Assembly: GCA_029245955.1 (NCBI GenBank) | Contig: JAQWOH010000049.1 | Location: 1 to 64,000 of the forward strand | Length of the DNA: 64,000 bases | Source: Fuerstiella sp. | GTDB taxonomy: Bacteria > Planctomycetota > Planctomycetia > Planctomycetales > Planctomycetaceae | Direction of reading: 5' to 3' | In this document: piece by piece, positions 9,526 to 18,514 of the stretch | Layout: each line of letters begins with the position of its first letter | Position numbering within the stretch: the stretch's first letter is position 1 | Position numbers and translations under genes: made by a program | The notes under the pieces: generated by a model | Told to the model about the DNA's origin: nothing | What the model saw: the letters and a program-made list of their open reading frames with translations, nothing else | The model's database searches: none

Positions 9526-11016
9526 ATGATAAGAATTTACGCTCTGACGCTGGCCGTTGTGTTTGCCGCCGCGCTGTCGAACGCACAGGACTCGCTGGAT
9601 GAACAGACTCAGGCCCTGATTGCCCGGGGGGCGTCCCTGGAACTGAAGACGAAGTCTGTTCCACCGCCGGGTAGCCCACTGGAGCATCATGCGTCCGGCT
9701 TCGCGAAGGTTCTTTGTTCGGCCGTGTTTGTCACTGGCCTGGATCCGGAGTTCGCAGCAGAGAGTATCGGCTATTTTACGGCTCCGTACGAAGAGCGTGC
9801 AAAACTAAAGTGGCGTGTCGACCGAGAGAACAAGGCCGTTCATGTAACACTGCCTAACGGTGTCATTCGAACGGCGAAGTACATCGGAGATCTTGGTTGT
9901 CTGACGCTGCCTCGTGGTGAGCAGTCGCCTTTCTTTGAGCCGCCGAATATCGAATCAGAATTGCCGGACGCTGCAACAATGATGTGGCCGATGGGTGACG
10001 TTCTGCCCGTCGACGGGCTTCCCCCCAATCTTGATGCAGCCACCGTGGCTAGAGCCGTCAACGCCGCGTTTGAACCACCGGAAGCTCTGACGGCGGCCTA
10101 CGTGATTACGTGGAAAGGACAAATTATCGGCGAACGGTATCGGGATGGAATCACCATGCATACACCTTTGGAAAGCTGGTCCATGGGCAAGAGTCTGACC
10201 GCTACTTTGTTGGGAACTCTCATCAAAGACGGCGTGTATTCGCTCGACCAGCCGGCGCCGATTCCTGAATGGCAGAACGATGATGATCCGCGAAAGAAGA
10301 TTCGCATCGCCGATATTCTGCACATGTCGAGCGGGCTGAGATTTCGAGCTCCGCTTGATCCGGACTTCGATCCGGCGGACGGCTATCCCGACCATCGTTA
10401 TGTTTACACCGGTGCCGTCAATTCGTTCAAATGGGCTGCGAACCGACCTTTGCAATGGGTTCCAAACACGGTGGGGCGTTACCGCAATTCAGATCCGGTG
10501 ACCGCGAATTACCTGATCCGCCTGGCCGTGGATAAACGCGGCGAGGGCTACCACAGCTTTCCTCAACGTGCGTTGTTCGACAAGTTGGGAATGCGCGACA
10601 TGGTCCTGGAAACCGATCCGTATGGCAACTTCCTGCTGCAGGGATACGAGTTCGGAGCAGCTCGTGACTGGTCGCGACTCGGTAATCTTTATCTGCAGGA
10701 CGGTGTGTGGAACGGGAAGCGTCTGCTGCCCCATGGGTTTGTGGACTTCGTCAGCACGCTGGCCCCGGCATGGGTCGCAGACGGCCGGCCCATCTACGGC
10801 GGCTTTTTCTGGATCAACGGCAACGATCGATTTCCGATTCCCCAAGAGGCGTACTACATGGCCGGTGCCGGCGGACAGTACACGATCATCGTCCCCTCGC
10901 ATGATCTGGTCGTCGTGAGAATGGGACATTACAAAGGCTCCGGTGATGGTTTAGAAGCACTTCGCAAGTCGCTGGCGTTGTTGATGCAGACGATACCGGA
11001 ACGCCGAGGGAATTGA
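9526..11016 (+). CDS. Exported beta-lactamase-fold serine hydrolase
   Basis: The open frame extends upstream, but the ATG at 9526 (MIRIYALTLAVVFAAALSNA) gives a clean signal peptide, and GAAAG lies 7 bases upstream. The mature 496-residue protein has an N-terminal region of about 150 residues with no domain I can name, followed by a class C beta-lactamase/DD-peptidase-related domain. Active-site motifs are SMGK (Ser219, Lys222) and YRN (Tyr319-Asn321), with the third motif probably in the AGAGGQYTI segment. Proteins of this type are usually esterases, peptidases or amidases rather than antibiotic-resistance enzymes, so the substrate is unknown. It is monocistronic, with gene-poor DNA on both sides. 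Confidence 0.85.
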   Translation: MIRIYALTLAVVFAAALSNAQDSLDEQTQALIARGASLELKTKSVPPPGSPLEHHASGFAKVLCSAVFVTGLDPEFAAESIGYFTAPYEERAKLKWRVDRENKAVHVTLPNGVIRTAKYIGDLGCLTLPRGEQSPFFEPPNIESELPDAATMMWPMGDVLPVDGLPPNLDAATVARAVNAAFEPPEALTAAYVITWKGQIIGERYRDGITMHTPLESWSMGKSLTATLLGTLIKDGVYSLDQPAPIPEWQNDDDPRKKIRIADILHMSSGLRFRAPLDPDFDPADGYPDHRYVYTGAVNSFKWAANRPLQWVPNTVGRYRNSDPVTANYLIRLAVDKRGEGYHSFPQRALFDKLGMRDMVLETDPYGNFLLQGYEFGAARDWSRLGNLYLQDGVWNGKRLLPHGFVDFVSTLAPAWVADGRPIYGGFFWINGNDRFPIPQEAYYMAGAGGQYTIIVPSHDLVVVRMGHYKGSGDGLEALRKSLALLMQTIPERRGN

Positions 11017-12861
11017 AAAATCAGAAAGTCTCTCTGCCTTTGTTTGTCTCTTCCGCAGCTTTGAGGCTTGTTCCCGGGCTCCGACGTGGGAACGCATATC
11101 GGCAAAGCTCTGCATTATGGAGTAAGCGACAACGTGAATGTTCAGCCTCGCGGTTTACCACAACGTCCCCGACTTTATATACATGCCGCGCTAGTATTCG
11201 ACACTCCAGCGGTCTGTGCCCGACTTGACGTCCGTCAGAATGCCTCCGACAGCACACTTTGGGTTTTTCAGAACAAACGTGAGCAGAACCAGTACGATCA
11301 ACAACTCTGAGAACTGATCCAGGCGACTAATGATCTTGATCTCGCAGTGCGTCACGGGCTCCCTTGAAGTTGGATGAAGCAGGCTCAAAAGGATGTGGTT
11401 TCCATCGACGTCACGTGATCCGGCTTTTTGCTGTCTTTGATCTCGTGGGACCCATTAAGGTGACCGGAGTCTTCTTCGACAGAGTTCGGATTTCCGATGG
11501 AACCAGGAAGCAGCGGCTGCTGCGTGCCATTCAACGTGCAAGTACCCGCATGCCACCGCACGGCAGACTGCACTTGATCGGCATGGCACGCACGTGTCAC
11601 AGCGCATGGCTTTGCTGCCAGGAATGCGGACATCATGTCCAGCGATAGTGTCCGAAAACGAATCCCCGGCGGGCTACGACCGGAAGCCATCAGGTAAAAA
11701 CTAAGATGAATGTATGCGGCAACCGCAGGGAATCGCCATCTCAACCTCGCGTTATCCCGCTTTCTGGTCGACGCCCGACCGAAATCAGGACGTAATTTTC
11801 TTGCTGACATTTGATTGTCGAGGAGCTTTTCTGTCGTCACAGTTTCTTGACCATACGCCATGGAACGCCCAGGATATTGTCTTGCGATGCCTGCCATTTC
11901 GGTGGGCGTGATATTCTTCCGGACCGAACAGAAGTTGATCGCAGTGGCGCACAGTCCTGACGGTAACAACGAGTGAAGTCGATCGTGAAGGGGCAAAAAC
12001 TTAACCGGCCGGAAATCGCTTTGACAATCCGACACTCTCATGGACAACGCTGTAAACTAAAAGATGCATCGGTGACATCGAATACACCGGAGGCGGCATC
12101 GACGAAAAGAAGGCAAGACAAAAAGTGGTGGAACATGCCTGAGTACCGGCTTGAGTCAGCGGTTGTGAATTATGATGAGGCTGGTACGGAAGTCGCAGGA
12201 CGGCGACGGAAAAGCGGCCTGCTAAAGCTTGTATCGCACTCGCCGAGGAAGGTCTGAAGGAGCACGAAAAGTGGCGGACCACGGGTGAGGTGCCGGAAGA
12301 ACAGGTGGAAACGCCAGCCGCATGCCGGAACATGCCCGCAAGGTTTATTCAGAGTGAAGATAAGAGATGTCAACGAGAGAATGGCCAGCGAATAAAGGAA
12401 AGGACCGAAAACCGGATGAAAGCCCTAACTTGTTTCGTATGCTTCAACCCCATTCTTACCGCGGCGACCACCGTTGTGGCCGCCGATTCCGATTGGAAAT
12501 CTATCGCCGAGATCATGGCGGTGCCAGAGGAGCAGACCATCGGGCTCGTAGCCGAACAGACTTTAATGGAATGTCCTTCGCCCGCAGCAGAGGCCTACCC
12601 TCAGGGCCTGAAGAAACGCTGGAAGTTGTCGTCGCAGGAGCCGGGCGAGATCACCAGTCCGATGGACGGACGTTCCCCTCCAAGCCCCGAATATCCATGA
12701 ATCGCACGGCGGTTTGCCTCAAATACAAAGGCAAGGAGGTCGTACGGTCCTGCTGGGAATGGTGAACGGCGTGATGCGTCATGTATCCCAGATATGTGTT
12801 CTTCCTCATGTCACTGTACTCCTCATCGTGAACAACCGAAACGGACAACGAGAACCTGCGA
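11017..12861. other. 1.8-kb gene-poor region with possible decayed secreted-protein gene
   Basis: No intact gene is visible. The longest frame (11385-12047, minus) has no domain-like pattern. Near 12416 (plus) a frame reads MKALTCFVCFNPILTAATT followed by VVAADSDWKSIAEI, which looks like a signal peptide and the start of a mature protein. The frame then runs into Ser/Pro-rich, non-domain sequence and stops at 12700, while related-looking coding appears in the +1 frame to 12765. This could be the frameshifted 5' end of a lost exported protein. The remainder appears to be spacer or eroded sequence. Confidence 0.35.
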
Positions 12862-13503
12862 ATGACACTTGAGTCTGACCCGTACCGGGAACTGCTGGGA
12901 ATTGAGTCTGAAGGCTCACCTGACCATTACGCTCTGCTGGGCCTTGAGCCGTTCGAATCAGATCCCCGGAAAATTGACGAGGCGGCCGGTGCGCGCATGT
13001 CGGCACTGCAGGAACTTGCCAACAGCGAGCATCTGGATGCGTCTCAGAAACTGCTGAACGAAGTTTCGGCGGCCCGCCGCTGTCTTCTGGAACCCGGAAA
13101 AAAAATCACATATGACGAAGAACTGCGAACAAGGCATAAATGGTCCGCAGGTGGTGTTGGGGGAAAACGAGTTCGGCAGAAACAGCAAACAGGAATTCGC
13201 AGTCTGCCGGTTGCTGTTGCTGTGGCAATCGTGGCTCTGATCGTTGTGGTTGTAGTTTTCAGGACCCCTGCCGTATCCGGAAACCTGATTGTGGAATGGC
13301 CCGTCGAGCAGCGTGAAGGAGCCAGCATGACGATGGATGGAGAGTCGCTGCCGATACCGGAGACCGACCCGATTCAGGTGAACATTCCCAACGGGCGTCA
13401 TCGCATGCTGTTTCGGCGCCGGGGATACAATGATATTCCGAAGACAATCGACTTTTCGCAGGTACGCGTCAGACTTAAACTGCGTTGGATTCCGAACAAA
13501 TAA
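12862..13503 (+). CDS. J-domain-like membrane protein
   Basis: This 213-residue protein begins with a degenerate J-like module (residues 1-90). The pattern DPYRELLGI, then DHYALLGLEPFESDPRKIDEAA, then LLNEVSAARRCLLEPGKKITYDEEL is a planctomycete variant of the DnaJ fold in which the catalytic HPD tripeptide is not evident. A basic linker precedes one transmembrane helix (about residues 114-133). An outer domain of about 80 residues ends in a PEGA-like beta segment (IPNGRHRMLFRRRGY). It lies about 370 bp upstream of an Hsp70 gene in the same direction, so a role as a membrane-tethered Hsp70 partner is likely but inferred. Without HPD it may recruit rather than stimulate the ATPase. Confidence 0.75.
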   Translation: MTLESDPYRELLGIESEGSPDHYALLGLEPFESDPRKIDEAAGARMSALQELANSEHLDASQKLLNEVSAARRCLLEPGKKITYDEELRTRHKWSAGGVGGKRVRQKQQTGIRSLPVAVAVAIVALIVVVVVFRTPAVSGNLIVEWPVEQREGASMTMDGESLPIPETDPIQVNIPNGRHRMLFRRRGYNDIPKTIDFSQVRVRLKLRWIPNK

Positions 13504-13875
13504 TCGACCCACTTTCGAAGTCGAGCGACCCATCCTCAGAAAAACCGGAGTTTGTCCGGTAATCGACGGTAACCGCTGGAGTTTCCGGTTTCCTGAGTGT
13601 GAAAAACCTGAAGCAGTACGTAAATCATGGGTGCATGTTCACGCAATGAGGGCACTCTGTGGAGATGTTGCTTCCGGTTTGTCAGGTGTCCCGCCTGGAA
13701 CGTCAGATAAAATACGGACGAAGTGACCTGAAGTGCTTTTGTGTTGGGCTTCAGATACTGTATCACAGGAGTCAAACGCAGGCCGGATTGGTGTCTGCTA
13801 ATACGGTTTTCGCAGTGCCTTTCGCCGACCTGATGCATCGACCGCTAAGGTATCGGCGAAGTGGGAGGGATATTG
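13504..13875. promoter_or_regulatory. Leader region of the Hsp70 gene
   Basis: This 370-bp gap between the J-like gene and the Hsp70 gene has no open frame with coding character on the plus strand. It ends with a strong ribosome binding site (GGGAGGG, 13863-13869), seven bases before the ATG at 13876. It probably carries an internal promoter. I could not recognise a CIRCE element or a clear -10/-35 pair. Confidence 0.35.
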
Positions 13876-15753
13876 ATGACTGAACAGAACAGCCATCATG
13901 CAGTTGGAATTGACCTTGGAACGACTCGATCTGTCGTCGCTCACCTTGACACAACCGGTCGCCCACTCACGATTCAGAATCAGGAAGGCGATGCCACGAC
14001 TCCCAGCGTTGTCTTCTTTGATCGCAAATCGGTTGTGGTGGGCAAAGAGGCCGTCAAGGTTGCGGAATTCGAACCCGACCGGGTCGCTTACTTTGCCAAG
14101 CGGCATCTGGGCAAGGCAGCATTCAGTATGAACGTGGCCGGTCAGCATTTGCCTCCGGAGATCATTCAGGCACTCGTACTGCAGAAGTTGAAAGCGGACG
14201 GTCAGAATCGTCTGGGTGAGTTCCATAAATGTGTCGTGACGGTGCCGGCATATTTCAACGAACCGAGACGAAAGGCGACGCAGGACTCCGGCCGACTTGC
14301 CGGACTGGACGTGACCGAGATCATCAATGAGCCAACTGCAGCGGCCCTGGCCTTTGGGGTGCAGAAGGGGTTTGTGGATACGGACGGAAAGACTGAGCAG
14401 TTGGAAACGGTTCTGGTCTACGATCTTGGAGGCGGCACGTTTGACGTGACTCTCATGGAGATCGAAGGAAATGACTACCGCGCAATTGGAACTGCCGGGG
14501 ACGTGTATCTGGGTGGAATTGACTGGGACCAGCGAATTGCTGCCCACGTTGCCGAACAGTTTCAGATTCAGCATGGTGTTGATCCCCGGAAGGATGCCTC
14601 GCACAGTCTTCGACTTCTGGCGGAAGCCGAAGACGCCAAGCGGACGCTGTCCCAGCGGGATGAAACCGTCATCCGGTTTGCCATGGATGGTCAGCGCGCA
14701 GAAGTGTTACTGAACCGGGCCGAGTTCGAAACTTTGTGCGGCGACCTGATCGATCGCACGATGTTCACAACTCGCAGGGTCCTGAAGGAAGCCGACCGTT
14801 CGTTCAGGGATGTGTCACGACTGCTGCTGGTGGGGGGGTCATCGCGGATGCCGATGGTGCAGAACATGCTGGAGACTGAGTCAGGGCTGAAAGTGGATCG
14901 CTCACTTTCGGCGGACGAGTCCGTTGCACATGGTGCCGCCATTTACGCGGGAATTCTGCTGAATTCTGATGTGCCGAAGAAGAGCCGCATCTCAGTCAGC
15001 AATATCAACTCACACGACCTCGGAATTCTGGGTGTGGACACTACGACGGGCTTTCCGCGCCGGTCGATGATGATTCCTCGTAATTCGTCTCTGCCAAAGA
15101 TGAGGGGAAAACGGTTCAAGACGTCGCGAGACAATCAGGAAAGTGTTTCTGTTAATGTTGTGGAAGGCGGCGACGTTCAGGGACGGCATTCGACGGAAAT
15201 CGGGAAGTGTGTTGTGCGAGATCTGCCCCCGGATCTTCCCAAAGCAACGCCGGTCGATGTCGTCTTTTACTACAAGCAGGACGGACGCCTGCAGATTCTG
15301 GCGCAGCTGCCGACAATTCAGCGTCGGGCAAAACTGACGATAGAACGCGGCAGCGGACTTTCAGAGGAGATGCTCAAGTGGTGGAAAAAGCGGCTGGACA
15401 ACGGCATTCTGAACCCTCCGACGGAAGCGCCGCCGACTGGCATGGCTGCCGAAACGATGTGTGAAGCGACGGACGCATCCAGCAATGAAGCCGTTGCGGC
15501 TTCAATCGTGCATTCAGAAACAGTACCCTTGAAGTCAGGTCCGGCGGTCAGAAAAAGGGCCGCTGCGGAAAAAGAACGTGCCACGAAGACGTTTGAGATT
15601 CCGGATTTTTCGGCACTGCAGGAAACACACGTGGAAGCAGAAGTGAAACAGTCGCCGCACGGCAAGAATCTACCGGAAGAGGCAGAACCGGCGAAGAAAA
15701 AGGGTGACTGGAAATCTCGACGGCAGAAAATGAGAACGGGTGATGACGAATGA
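13876..15753 (+). CDS. Divergent Hsp70 (DnaK-like) chaperone
   Basis: This 625-residue protein starts at the ATG at 13876 behind GGGAGGG; a GTG 15 bases upstream is less likely. The ATPase domain is complete: GIDLGTTRS phosphate loop, NEPTAAALAFG connect-1, VYDLGGGTFDVTL phosphate-2 and LLLVGGSSRMPMV adenosine motif. A beta-type substrate-binding domain follows (about 375-505, including RNSSLP and VNVVEGG). The usual helical lid is not recognisable; the last 110 residues are charged and low-complexity and end in a basic tail (KKKGDWKSRRQKMR). This is therefore probably a specialised paralogue rather than the housekeeping DnaK. Its stop overlaps the next start (ATGA), so it is translationally coupled to a membrane protein. 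Confidence 0.92.
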   Translation: MTEQNSHHAVGIDLGTTRSVVAHLDTTGRPLTIQNQEGDATTPSVVFFDRKSVVVGKEAVKVAEFEPDRVAYFAKRHLGKAAFSMNVAGQHLPPEIIQALVLQKLKADGQNRLGEFHKCVVTVPAYFNEPRRKATQDSGRLAGLDVTEIINEPTAAALAFGVQKGFVDTDGKTEQLETVLVYDLGGGTFDVTLMEIEGNDYRAIGTAGDVYLGGIDWDQRIAAHVAEQFQIQHGVDPRKDASHSLRLLAEAEDAKRTLSQRDETVIRFAMDGQRAEVLLNRAEFETLCGDLIDRTMFTTRRVLKEADRSFRDVSRLLLVGGSSRMPMVQNMLETESGLKVDRSLSADESVAHGAAIYAGILLNSDVPKKSRISVSNINSHDLGILGVDTTTGFPRRSMMIPRNSSLPKMRGKRFKTSRDNQESVSVNVVEGGDVQGRHSTEIGKCVVRDLPPDLPKATPVDVVFYYKQDGRLQILAQLPTIQRRAKLTIERGSGLSEEMLKWWKKRLDNGILNPPTEAPPTGMAAETMCEATDASSNEAVAASIVHSETVPLKSGPAVRKRAAAEKERATKTFEIPDFSALQETHVEAEVKQSPHGKNLPEEAEPAKKKGDWKSRRQKMRTGDDE

Positions 15754-17762
15754 GCCAGTCGACCATTACCGTTTCCGATGGTGAAAATTTCTTTCGCATT
15801 CCTCTCAGCGATCTTCCGGAAGCTGCTGCGGACGGATTTTATGTTCCGGCGCTGGCGGGCCGGACGATCGTCACCGATGGTGAGGAGATGTTCGAGATTG
15901 CCGTTGAAGACCTGGCCGAGGCACAGGCTGACGGTTTTCGGGATGCACTTGCCGGTGAGCACAAACTGCTGAATGAGGCAAGACGTCAGCTGGGTGGGGA
16001 AAGATCAGACGCTTCGGATGCGTCCGAACAGTCCCGTTCCACGCGGGATCAGGTTCTGACCGCGGACTCCACTGCAACAGGCCGTTCAGAAGAATTGGAT
16101 ACGGTCGGACAAAGTGAGATGAGGAATCGTGTTCCACCGCCAGAATCCGAAGACAGTGGCCTGAAGCCCCAAGTCAAAGAAGATCGGGAAGACGATGGAT
16201 CGGCCATCGGGAAGTTCCTGCTGCCTGGAGGACAGCTCAGCGGCGGTAAGACGTGGCAGGTGCTGCTGGTGAACACCGTGCTTCACGGACTCGTCCTGCT
16301 GGTCCTGGCGGCGATTATCCTGCCGGCACCCGATGGCGAGATCTTTATGGAGATTACCAGCGCTTTTGAACCGAAAGATCCGGTCAAGATGGAATTCGAG
16401 GCCGTCGAGCTAACGCAGCCGGAGCAACTGAAATCCGATCCCATTGAGATGGAGGTGATGAACCTGTTTGAAGTCGAAAACGACAATAATGTGGAAATCG
16501 ACGTCAATGATCTGGAGGTGAATATTCCTGAGGTAGTTCCGGCGACGGATGTGGCCAATGGACCGCAGCCGACAAACGCGACCGGTGAAATGGGGGGGCG
16601 CAGCAAGGTCGGGCGGGCGGCGGCCGTGGCTCGCCGCGGTGGTAGCTCTGCAAGTGAGGCAGCGGTGACCGCCGGACTGGTGTGGCTGACAAAGCACCAG
16701 TATCCGGACGGTGGATGGAGCTACGATCATTCCCTCGGCGAATGCGGCGGGCAGTGCTCACAGCCCGGGACTCTTTCGGTGAATTGCCGCAACGCCGCGA
16801 CAGGAATGGCTCTGCTGGCGCTGCTGGGGGCCGGAAATACCCCCTATGATGGTGAATTCCAGGAGTCAGTACGAAACGGGATCGGATTTCTGCTGCAGAA
16901 TTCCACCGGGGTTCCGGCGGGGCTGGATATGCGCAGCAAGCATGACAACAACACCGGTATGTACACACAGGCAATTGCAGCCACTGCGCTGTGTGAAGTT
17001 CTTGCGATGACTGAGCACAACATCAAAGCCGCGGGCACGGACAGGAAGCTTCGGTCAAATAACCGCAGGCGTACGGCTTTGATCATGCAACTGCGACCAG
17101 CCGCTCAGGCATCCATCAGTTTTATTGTCAACGCGCAGCATCAGCCGACGGGTGGCTGGGGTTACAATCCCGGGACCGCGGGCGACACATCGATCCTTGG
17201 CTGGCAGATCATGGCATTGAAGAGTGCCGTGCACGCTCAGATACCTGTCCCGGGCAACACAGTGCTGGGTGCCAACACCTTTCTGACTTCGGTTCAGACT
17301 GCGGATGGCTACTTTGGATACCGCACGCCGGAGAAGAAACCGTCTACGACGGCAATTGGCATTATTGCTCGGATGCTGTCCGGCATGAAACGCGACAACT
17401 CGATTCTGCAGATGGGGGTCAATCATCTGAGTGCACGGGGGCCGGACAAGAGCAATATGTATTACAACTATTACGCCACACAGGTAATGCTGCACTACGG
17501 TGGAGAGAAATGGCAGAAGTGGAATGCTGTGATGCGCGATCACCTTGTCGCAACGCAGATCAAAGAAGGTCATGAGAGCGGCAGTTGGGGTATTCTGAAC
17601 GCTGACGGGAAACCGGCGGATGCCCACGGAGCACGAGCCGGGCGACTGTACATGACCTGTCTGTGTACAATGACGCTGGAAGTTTATTATCGTCATCTGC
17701 CACTTTACGGCGATTCTGCAATGGCAGAAGCTGATTTGAATTCCGGGGATCAGAAAAAATGA
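15750..17762 (+). CDS. Membrane-anchored prenyltransferase/squalene-cyclase-repeat protein
   Basis: This 670-residue protein overlaps the Hsp70 stop by four bases. Residues 5-66 contain two copies of a 33-residue repeat (TVSDGE...F.I...DL.EA.ADGF, then IVTDGE...). A charged linker leads to one transmembrane helix (about 170-191) and an acidic segment rich in Glu and Asp (200-275). From about residue 305 to 650 come alpha/alpha-barrel repeats of the prenyltransferase/squalene-hopene cyclase type (WLTKHQYPDGGWSYD, GWGYNPG, YYNYYATQVMLHYGG). The catalytic DxDD of cyclases is not visible, so it is more likely a binding or scaffold protein than a terpene cyclase. With the J-like and Hsp70 genes it forms what looks like a dedicated envelope chaperone module. 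Confidence 0.85.
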   Translation: MSQSTITVSDGENFFRIPLSDLPEAAADGFYVPALAGRTIVTDGEEMFEIAVEDLAEAQADGFRDALAGEHKLLNEARRQLGGERSDASDASEQSRSTRDQVLTADSTATGRSEELDTVGQSEMRNRVPPPESEDSGLKPQVKEDREDDGSAIGKFLLPGGQLSGGKTWQVLLVNTVLHGLVLLVLAAIILPAPDGEIFMEITSAFEPKDPVKMEFEAVELTQPEQLKSDPIEMEVMNLFEVENDNNVEIDVNDLEVNIPEVVPATDVANGPQPTNATGEMGGRSKVGRAAAVARRGGSSASEAAVTAGLVWLTKHQYPDGGWSYDHSLGECGGQCSQPGTLSVNCRNAATGMALLALLGAGNTPYDGEFQESVRNGIGFLLQNSTGVPAGLDMRSKHDNNTGMYTQAIAATALCEVLAMTEHNIKAAGTDRKLRSNNRRRTALIMQLRPAAQASISFIVNAQHQPTGGWGYNPGTAGDTSILGWQIMALKSAVHAQIPVPGNTVLGANTFLTSVQTADGYFGYRTPEKKPSTTAIGIIARMLSGMKRDNSILQMGVNHLSARGPDKSNMYYNYYATQVMLHYGGEKWQKWNAVMRDHLVATQIKEGHESGSWGILNADGKPADAHGARAGRLYMTCLCTMTLEVYYRHLPLYGDSAMAEADLNSGDQKK

Positions 17763-18033
17763 CCACTGAACGAGGCATCGTTCCGAGATCCGTCGTCAGA
17801 GGTGTCATAGAAACAGATACGTCATGCTCATGTCGCACGGTGCATGACCGGTCAGCCCCCTGCACTGTCAGGACTGACATTTACCGCTGATATTGACTGA
17901 CCTGCCTTTAGGAATGGTTCCAGAATCTAACTCGCACCCGGCATGAATTTATCGCGGACAACACGGACTCCGGTGTTGGTGGCCGGTGAACAGTGTGGAC
18001 GAATGAAATTGTAATGACGTCGCCGGCGTTTTG
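17763..18033. other. Intergenic spacer
   Basis: No gene was recognised between the cyclase-repeat gene and the IS3 relic. Short inverted motifs (TCATG...CATGA around 17821-17847) could form a weak hairpin after the operon, but there is no T tract. A terminator role is not supported. Confidence 0.3.
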
Positions 18034-18228
18034 TCAGCACTCGAGTTTCCAGCAGCGGTAAGACATGTCGTCTGTCACGCCAATCTGACGACACGCTTTC
18101 GCAACGTCCTTGCCCTGCGAAAGGAAAGCTTCCGCCTCCCGAAGCTTCTGGATAATCTCTTCTGTCTTAAATCGTTTACATCGTCTCTGCTGCCTCCCTC
18201 GTCTGTGACCACACCCTGAGTTTACCAC
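18034..18228 (-). pseudogene. IS3-family orfA (helix-turn-helix) relic
   Basis: The minus-strand frame reads RFKTEEIIQKLREAEAFL, then SQGKDVAKACRQIGVTDD and MSYRCWKLEC before a stop. This is the N-terminal helix-turn-helix of an IS3-group OrfA (typical RFTEEQIIxKLREAEVLLSQGKTVAEVCRQIGVTEQTYYRWRKEYGG). The conserved end YYRWRKEYGG has become YRCWKLEC followed by a stop, and the coiled-coil half of OrfA and all of OrfB are absent. It is a truncated, inactive fragment. Confidence 0.8.
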
Positions 18229-18514
18229 TCAAAACCTGGTCGCGGTTAGTGGAGGCAGGTCAGCCCTGATATTTGGTGTTTAGAATCCTGCCGGCTTCGT
18301 GGTCCGTTTGCGATACAGTTCGTCGCATACTGCAATAATGAACGAAGCACGTGAGAAGTGAGTCTGGCTGGCGGGCCGTGTTTTGTACACACGTGGAATT
18401 GAATACAGCAATTGCATGATACTGCGGCACGCAGGGCCCGAGATCGTGCAGCTGACTCAGCAGTGAACCAAAGCAGAGCCGTTGCTGTCATGGCAAGTAA
18501 CAACGTCCGGAAAC

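Noticed and set aside
11385..12047. 220-residue minus-strand open frame in the gene-poor region
   Set aside because: No domain pattern or ribosome binding site, and irregular composition; considered a chance frame.
13876..15753. Calling the Hsp70 the housekeeping dnaK
   Set aside because: The helical lid is not recognisable, and there is no grpE or canonical dnaJ nearby; it is more likely a specialised paralogue.
15750..17762. Calling the cyclase-repeat protein a squalene-hopene cyclase
   Set aside because: No DxDD catalytic motif is visible, and it has a membrane anchor with an acidic linker unlike true cyclases.
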